A DNA stretch of 49,218 bases from VFZN01 sp050249615 (GTDB lineage: Bacteria > Acidobacteriota > Vicinamibacteria > Vicinamibacterales > UBA2999). Both the position numbers and the translations under genes were made by a program. The DNA lies in the NCBI GenBank assembly GCA_050249615.1, contig JBFWQE010000024.1, forward strand, positions 1 to 49,218. The letters are read 5' to 3'. The notes beneath the pieces were generated by a model that was not told where the DNA came from, searched no databases, and was given only the letters and a program-made list of their open reading frames with translations. The stretch's first letter is position 1, and each line of letters opens with the position of its first letter. This document shows positions 44,380 to 49,218 of this stretch, in pieces.

Positions 44380-46746
44380 TCAGGTCCGGACCGTGAGCAG
44401 CAGGTAGGCGGCCGCGGCGCCGAACAGCAGGTTGGGGGCCCAGGCTGCCAGCAGCGGGCTGATGAGCCCGCCCGCCCCGAACGCCGCGAATACCGAGATC
44501 ATCGTCCAGTAGACGAGCGCCAGGACAATGCCCACGCCGATGCCGTACATGGCGCCCCGGCGTCCCGTGGTCACCGCGAACGGCACCGCGATGAACGTCA
44601 TCACGAGCGTGACGAAGGGGAAGGCGACCTTCCGGTACAGCTCCACCTCGTGCTCGAGCACCTCGTAGCCGCTCTGGCGCAGCTCGGTGATGTAGCGGCT
44701 CAGCTGCGGGTAGGTCATCCGGCGCGGCTCGGGCACCTCGGTCACGAAGTAGTCGGCGGGCTCGAGGCTCAGGGTCGCCTCGTCGAAGGGCTCGAATGCC
44801 TGCGCCTCATCCTTCACCCCGAACCATCGCGTCCACCCGAGGCTCGCCCGCCAGCGGCCCGGGGCGCCGGGGCCGTCGCCCGGCCCGGCGAAGACCGCGC
44901 GCGTGGCGTACACGCGGCGGGTGAGGTCGTGGGTGTCGGGATCGAACTCCAGCACCGAGAGCCCATTGAGCTCGCGCGCCCGCGGGTTGAAGTACTGGTA
45001 GTGATAGACCTCCCCGTTCCGGCCCACGATCCACTTCCGGTTCAGGACGTCGAACGTCTGGGCCGATCCACCGCGTATGAGGTGCTTGAGCTCATCGGCG
45101 CGCCGGTTGGCCAGGGCCAGGACGCGCTCTTCCATCCCGAACAGCACCGCGCTGGCAACGAGCGCGAACACCACCATCGGCGCCGCGGTCCGGTACAGGC
45201 TCACCCCGCATGCGCGCATCACGATGAGCTCGCTGTTCTTGGTGAGGAGGCCAATCGTCACCAGCGCCGAGAGCAGCACGGCGAGCGCGATGATGTAGGC
45301 CATGAACTGCGGCGTGGACCACCAGAGAAAGGCGAGGATCTGGCCCAGCGTGGTCTGCCCCTTGAACCACTTGTCCGACAGGTCGATGAAGGTGGAGATG
45401 TAGAACAGGCCCAGCATGGCGATGACCGTCATGCCGAGGATGCGCAGGTACTGCCGCGCGACGTAGATGTCGAGCAGGTTGGGGCGCGGCAGCTCGATCT
45501 GCGGAATGCGGATGACGACGACCACCCGGTCGCTGCGAGGCGAGGCGGCGCCGCCGCGGGCCCGGGACGCCTGGCCTGCGGGCGGGCGCCGGGCCGTCAT
45601 CCAGCGGGGGAGCGCGAGTCGCGGCAGGGAGATGCGAATGGGCTGGTCTGCCGAGCGCGCGCGAGACATCAGCAGCGCCACGCCTGCGGCGCCCAGCACG
45701 ATGTTCGGCACCCACATGGACAACCAGGCAGGAATCATGTGCCCCTTCGTCATGGCCTGGGCCGTGAACATGAGCACGTAGTAGACGAAGATGACGCCGA
45801 TTCCGAGGACGAAGCTGGCGAGCTTGCCGTCCTTGCGGTTGCTCGCCCCGAGCGCCAGCCCCAGCAGCGCGAAGACGAAGCAGGCTACCGGGATGGAGAA
45901 CTTCTTGTGGATCGTCATCACCGCGTTGTGGGACGAGATCCCCTGCGCCTCGAGTTCGGCGGCTCGGGCCCTCAGTTCGCGTATCGTCAACTCGTTGTCG
46001 CCACGGGCCGGGCCGTTCCTGGGAAAAACGCTCTCCGGATCCAGGCTCACGACCATCTGCTCGAAGCGCAGCACCTCGTAGGCGGCGGGGTTGTCCAGGG
46101 TCGTCGTGTGGCGCGCGCCGTCCTGCAGCACCATCTGAATGGTGCGCGCCTGGCGATCCACCAGCATCCGGCCCGACTTGGCGAGATAGATGATCGGCTG
46201 GACCGGATTCTTCGTGTCGGCCGCGAGGACGTCCGTCCAGCCGCCCGAGCGCGGCACGTCGCGCACGTAGAGCACGGTGTTGGGAAAGTCCTCGAAGAAG
46301 ACGCGCGGACGCACCTCGCCCTCCGCCCGGTCCGCGACGATCTGCATCGTCAGCTCGCGGAAGTTCTGATTCGCGTCCGGCATGGCCTTCAGCAGCACCC
46401 AGGACGAGGCGGCCCAGGCGGCGAGGGCGAGCACGGCGATGGGCCGGAGCAGGCGATACGGGCTGATGCCGCATGCCATCATCACGACCACTTCGCGATC
46501 CGCCGACAGTCGGCCCAGGGCGACGAGAATGCCGATGAGCAACGCCATCGGGATGGTCAGGGCCAGCGACGAGGGCAGCAGCGTGGCCATCAGTCGCAGC
46601 AGCATCGGCCAGGGCACGCCCTTCGCGATCATCTGCTCGGCCAGCTCGATGATGAACGGGATGATGAGGATGAACGTGAAGACCAGCAGGGCAATCGCGA
46701 ACGGCGGGAGGATCTCCCGGATGACGTACCGATCGAGGGTCTTCAT
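44380..46746 (-). CDS. Fused LptF-LptG LPS export permease
   Basis: A roughly 788-residue protein holding two complete LptF/LptG (YjgP/YjgQ) halves. The N-terminal half (about 1-375) starts LDRYVIREILPPFAIALLVF and has DREVVVMMACGISPYRLL. The C-terminal half (about 420-788) starts LLDIYVARQYLRILGMTVIA and has NSELIVMRACGVSLYRTA. Each half has six membrane helices around a beta-jellyroll periplasmic domain. The two subunits, normally separate, form the LptB2FG transporter that extracts LPS from the inner membrane. The in-frame ATG 39 bases upstream is less likely because MKTLDRYVIRE is the family start. Confidence 0.92.
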   Translation of the reverse strand: MKTLDRYVIREILPPFAIALLVFTFILIIPFIIELAEQMIAKGVPWPMLLRLMATLLPSSLALTIPMALLIGILVALGRLSADREVVVMMACGISPYRLLRPIAVLALAAWAASSWVLLKAMPDANQNFRELTMQIVADRAEGEVRPRVFFEDFPNTVLYVRDVPRSGGWTDVLAADTKNPVQPIIYLAKSGRMLVDRQARTIQMVLQDGARHTTTLDNPAAYEVLRFEQMVVSLDPESVFPRNGPARGDNELTIRELRARAAELEAQGISSHNAVMTIHKKFSIPVACFVFALLGLALGASNRKDGKLASFVLGIGVIFVYYVLMFTAQAMTKGHMIPAWLSMWVPNIVLGAAGVALLMSRARSADQPIRISLPRLALPRWMTARRPPAGQASRARGGAASPRSDRVVVVIRIPQIELPRPNLLDIYVARQYLRILGMTVIAMLGLFYISTFIDLSDKWFKGQTTLGQILAFLWWSTPQFMAYIIALAVLLSALVTIGLLTKNSELIVMRACGVSLYRTAAPMVVFALVASAVLFGMEERVLALANRRADELKHLIRGGSAQTFDVLNRKWIVGRNGEVYHYQYFNPRARELNGLSVLEFDPDTHDLTRRVYATRAVFAGPGDGPGAPGRWRASLGWTRWFGVKDEAQAFEPFDEATLSLEPADYFVTEVPEPRRMTYPQLSRYITELRQSGYEVLEHEVELYRKVAFPFVTLVMTFIAVPFAVTTGRRGAMYGIGVGIVLALVYWTMISVFAAFGAGGLISPLLAAWAPNLLFGAAAAYLLLTVRT

Positions 46747-46758
46747 GCCTTCTCGGCT

Positions 46759-46765
46759 TATTATC
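46759..46765. promoter_or_regulatory. Symmetric -10 core between lptFG and the GH57 gene
   Basis: TATTATC reads as TATTAT on the plus strand (46759-46764) and GATAAT on the minus strand (46765-46760). It lies in the 41-bp gap between two divergent genes and is the same heptamer as in the bidirectional promoter at 31655-31661. No good -35 is found for either direction, so the call is weak. Confidence 0.3.
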
Positions 46766-46787
46766 GCCTGAACCTCCGGCCCCACCG

Positions 46788-48434
46788 ATGATTCGCCTCG
46801 CCATCCTCTGGCACATGCACCAGCCCTTCTATCAGGACCTCGAGACGGGGGAGCATGCGCTGCCCTGGGCGCGTCTGCACGCGCTGAAGGACTACCGGGG
46901 CATGGTGGACGTCCTCGAGCCGTTTCCGGGCGTGCGAGCGACGTTCAACCTGGTGCCGTCGCTCGTACGGCAGGTGGAGGACTATGCTTCGGGCACCGGA
47001 ACGGACCGGCTGTTGCGGGTGGGGCTCACACCGGCCGACATGCTGACGGCCGCCGACCGGGCGTTCCTGGTCGCGAACGGCTTCCATGCGTCCTTCGACC
47101 GCCTGATTGCGCCGCACCCGCGCTACGCGGAGCTCCACGGCATGCGCGAACAGGCCGGCGGCTGGACGGTGGAGGATCTGCGCGACCTCCAGGTCTGGCA
47201 CAAGCTGGTGTGGATGGACCCGGACCGGTTGCGGGAGGACCCGCGATTGGGGAGCCTGGTGGGGAAGGGCCGGGGCTTTTCGGAGGAGGACAAGGCAGCA
47301 CTGCACGCGGTCGAGTTGGAGTGGCTGCGGTCGACCGTGGGCGCCTACCGCCGGGCGCTCGAGCGCGGTCAGGTGGAGCTCTCGACGTCGCCCTTCTATC
47401 ACCCCATCCTGCCGCTGCTGTGCGACACGGACGCCCACCTGGCCGCGTATCCCGATGCCGCCCGCCCCGCACGGCCGTTCCGCCATCCCATCGATGCGCG
47501 CGAGCAGCTGGCACGCGCCATTCGCTATCACCAGGAGCTGTTCGGCGCACCGCCCCTGGGGGTGTGGCCCTCGGAGGGCGCGGTCTCGAACCTGGTCGTG
47601 CCCATCGTCGCGGCCGAGGGCCTGGGCTGGATGGCGACCGATGAGGACCTGCTGGCGCGATCGCTCGGCGAGGATCTGCCGCGTGACGAGGAAGGGTTAC
47701 CCCTCCGCGCGGACGTGCTGTACCGGCCCTACGAGGTCCAGGCCGGCGGCGCCCGGGTGAGGGTCCTGTTTCGTGACCATGCGCTCTCGGATCGTATCGG
47801 CTTCACCTACCAGTCGTGGCGGGCGAGTGATGCCGTCGACGACTTCCTCTGGCGCGTGCGGGAGGGCGCGCGGCGCTTCTCGGACGTCGACCCGGGACAG
47901 GACCCGGTCGTCGCCGTCATCCTCGACGGCGAGAACGCCTGGGAGCACTACGACGGCGGGGGCCGACCGTTCCTGCGCGAGCTCTACGGGCGGCTCCAGA
48001 CGGCCACTGATATCCGGACGGTGACGATGGCCGAGGCGGCTGCGGACGGGGCGAGGCCCTTGACTTCGCTGTTCCCGGGCTCCTGGATCCATGCCGACTT
48101 CTACATCTGGGCGGGGCATCGGGACGATCAGCGGGCCTGGTCACAGCTGAGCGCCGCCCGGGCGGCCTTCGATGAGCGGGCACCGTTCGTGCCGGCCGCC
48201 GCGCGGGACCGGGCGTACGAGGAACTCCTGATCGCGGAAGGGTCGGACTGGTTCTGGTGGTACGGCGACGATCACTCATCGCCGCAGGACCGGGAATTCG
48301 ACGAGCAGTTCCGCCATCACGTCCGGAACGCGTACCAGGCGCTCGGTCTGATGGCGCCCGCCGAGCTGCTCGAGAGCAATATCACGACCGGCACCGGGCT
48401 CCTGGCGGGCGGCGTGATGGAACGCGCGGAGTGA
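46788..48434 (+). CDS. Glycoside hydrolase family 57 protein
   Basis: A 548-residue GH57 protein, a (beta/alpha)7-barrel family of alpha-amylases, glucanotransferases and branching enzymes. Conserved regions are ILWHMHQPFYQD (region 1), WPSEGAVSNLVV with the probable nucleophile Glu, and VILDGENAWEHYDGGG with the probable acid Asp. No signal peptide, so probably cytoplasmic glycogen or alpha-glucan metabolism. The ATG begins the family sequence. Its last 17 bases are the first part of a sequence duplicated 188 bp downstream. Confidence 0.93.
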   Translation: MIRLAILWHMHQPFYQDLETGEHALPWARLHALKDYRGMVDVLEPFPGVRATFNLVPSLVRQVEDYASGTGTDRLLRVGLTPADMLTAADRAFLVANGFHASFDRLIAPHPRYAELHGMREQAGGWTVEDLRDLQVWHKLVWMDPDRLREDPRLGSLVGKGRGFSEEDKAALHAVELEWLRSTVGAYRRALERGQVELSTSPFYHPILPLLCDTDAHLAAYPDAARPARPFRHPIDAREQLARAIRYHQELFGAPPLGVWPSEGAVSNLVVPIVAAEGLGWMATDEDLLARSLGEDLPRDEEGLPLRADVLYRPYEVQAGGARVRVLFRDHALSDRIGFTYQSWRASDAVDDFLWRVREGARRFSDVDPGQDPVVAVILDGENAWEHYDGGGRPFLRELYGRLQTATDIRTVTMAEAAADGARPLTSLFPGSWIHADFYIWAGHRDDQRAWSQLSAARAAFDERAPFVPAAARDRAYEELLIAEGSDWFWWYGDDHSSPQDREFDEQFRHHVRNAYQALGLMAPAELLESNITTGTGLLAGGVMERAE

Positions 48435-48746
48435 CGGGGGCTTCGAATAGGCCCTTCGGGTGGGCCCTTCGGGTGGGCCCTCCGGGTGGGGCGCGTCGCG
48501 TAGGCCCTTCGGGTGGGCCGGTCAGGTAGGTGCTTCGCGTGGAGCCTGCGGTGGGCGGGTGCCGCGCTTCGCCTGCGCGGTGCGGGGGGCGCTGGCGTCA
48601 GGCGCTGGAACGCGCGGAGTGACGGGGGCCTTCGAATAGGCCCTTCGGGTGGGCCCGTCAGGTAGGCGCTTCGCGTGGGGCCTGCGGTGGGCGGGTGCCG
48701 CGCTTCGCAGGCGCGGTGCGGGGACGCTGGCGTCAGCCGCGATTGC
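48418..48746 (+). repeat. Imperfect tandem duplication starting in the GH57 stop codon
   Basis: The segment from 48418 (last codons and stop of GH57, then GGGCTTCGAATAGGCCC...) reappears from 48606. Copy two keeps GGAACGCGCGGAGTGA, CTTCGAATAGG and GCGGTGGGCGGGTGCCGCGC but has fewer internal copies of the 13-bp unit GGCCCTTCGGGTG. That unit stands in three tandem copies at 48450-48488 (the third one base off) and again at 48503-48515. Confidence 0.85.
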
Positions 48747-49040
48747 CTGGCGGTCTTAGCCTCGCGGTTTCAGGTCAAATCCCAGAATAGCAGCTCGCAA
48801 AACATCAACATGGCGGTTGTGTTCGTTAAAGTAATTGAGTCTGATAATAAGTATTATGTTAACTAAATTGGAAAAAGCGTGCGAGAACTCTGCGTCGAAC
48901 GCCCGCGATGCTCGGGCCCACCCGAAGGGCCCACCAGCGCCTGCCCGAAGGGCCCACCCGGAGGGCCTACCTGAAGGACCTACGCGCATCGCCCACCCGA
49001 AGGGCCCCGTCGGCCCACGGCGTGCAAGCGCTGCCCCCCC
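48435..49040. other. Repeat-rich intergenic region with an A/T-rich island
   Basis: This 606-base stretch has no credible gene. It consists of the duplicated left arm, an A/T-rich island (about 48770-48880) unlike everything else in the window, and a right arm of inverted repeats. The island holds a near-perfect palindrome (ATAATA, AG, TATTAT at 48844-48857) and is framed by CTCGCA (48794-48799) and TGCGAG (48880-48885). The short open frame across it (about 60 residues) looks random. Confidence 0.75.
48919..49013 (-). repeat. Inverted arm of the 13-bp repeat
   Basis: CACCCGAAGGGCC, the reverse complement of the left-arm unit GGCCCTTCGGGTG, occurs at 48919-48931 and again, with variants such as CACCCGGAGGGCC, up to about 49013. 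The two arms face each other across the A/T island and could pair into a large hairpin or cruciform. Confidence 0.8.
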
Positions 49041-49217
49041 TTACTGCTTACGGAGGTCGTTCAGGATGGCCTCGAGCGCGGCGATGATCTCGTCCCTCGA
49101 GGCGTTCTTCTGGTTGAAGCTGAGTCGCTGGTTGAAGGCCTTGCTGGGAGGCTTGAAGGCAAAGACGAACGCCTTCGGACGACCAGGTTTCGGGGCCTGG
49201 GTGGCCTTCCGGAGCTG
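49041..49217 (-). CDS. C-terminal fragment, possibly of a ParB-like partition protein
   Basis: The last 58 codons and TAA stop of a minus-strand gene that enters from the right edge. The fragment is basic, with KPGRPKAFVFAFKPPSKAF, then LSFNQKNASRDEIIAALEAI and LNDLRKQ at the end. The F-PP-K-F and SRDEIIAALE-I--DLR pattern recalls the C-termini of some plasmid-type ParB/RepB proteins, but this is from memory of family patterns and the diagnostic HTH lies outside the window. Confidence 0.55.
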   Translation of the reverse strand, partial: QLRKATQAPKPGRPKAFVFAFKPPSKAFNQRLSFNQKNASRDEIIAALEAILNDLRKQ

Positions 49218-49218
49218 C

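Noticed and set aside
48675..48866. A 63-codon frame through the A/T-rich island
   Set aside because: It starts in the duplicated repeat and has no recognisable features or ribosome binding site.
48919..49013. CRISPR-like repeats at the right end
   Set aside because: The repeat is 13 bp, often directly tandem and present in both orientations; no spacer structure.

Overview
The window is about 49 kb of dense, very G+C-rich bacterial chromosome with a Gram-negative envelope (secretin, LptF/LptG-type LPS permease, several lipoproteins). The gene set, the T2SS/T4P-like operon with a cohesin-tailed secretin, the isolated microcompartment pair and the intergenic short tandem repeats suggest a soil Acidobacteriota, perhaps Vicinamibacteria. 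That placement is inference; no rRNA gene is present. Clear promoters follow the sigma70 pattern (TTGACN, 17-18 bp, TANNNT), and several lie so close to the start codon that the mRNA would be leaderless or nearly so.

Layout. 1-908: end of a sigma54-type AAA+ regulator. 1234-5739: glycine cleavage genes gcvT-gcvH-gcvP. 5894-7938: NAD(P)HX repair enzyme and TsaE. 8073-17111, minus strand: guaB, secA, an M23 peptidase, a ComM-type ATPase and a LysM lytic transglycosylase lipoprotein. 17185-19272, minus: a CoA-acylating aldehyde dehydrogenase with an unusual tail and one BMC-H shell protein. 19309-21032: a lipoprotein and a small lytic transglycosylase.

21139-32686 is a type II secretion/type IV pilus-like operon: GspF/PilC, GspE/PilB, PilM-, PilN-, PilO- and PilP/GspC-like proteins, a secretin carrying a cohesin-like domain, and two pseudopilins. 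A convergent Ig/PKD lipoprotein follows, then a third pseudopilin-like protein with eleven FGQPGGG repeats. The last two genes diverge from a compact bidirectional promoter.

32713-40885 looks like an amino-sugar/muropeptide salvage island. The minus-strand operon holds a GHL10 glycosidase-like protein, two sodium:solute symporters and an AmiE-like serine hydrolase. A divergent BadF-type sugar kinase and glucosamine-6-phosphate deaminase follow, with MurQ convergent to them. 40969-48434: Xer recombinase, a membrane-anchored PHP protein, a domesticated-looking REP-associated tyrosine transposase, a small membrane protein, a fused LptF-LptG permease and a GH57 glycosidase.

The right end (48418-49040) holds a duplicated segment, a 13-bp repeat in inverted arms, an A/T-rich island and the 3' end of a minus-strand gene. 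Across the window, intergenic spacers carry different 7-9 bp tandem repeats, and some of these have become part of coding sequences.
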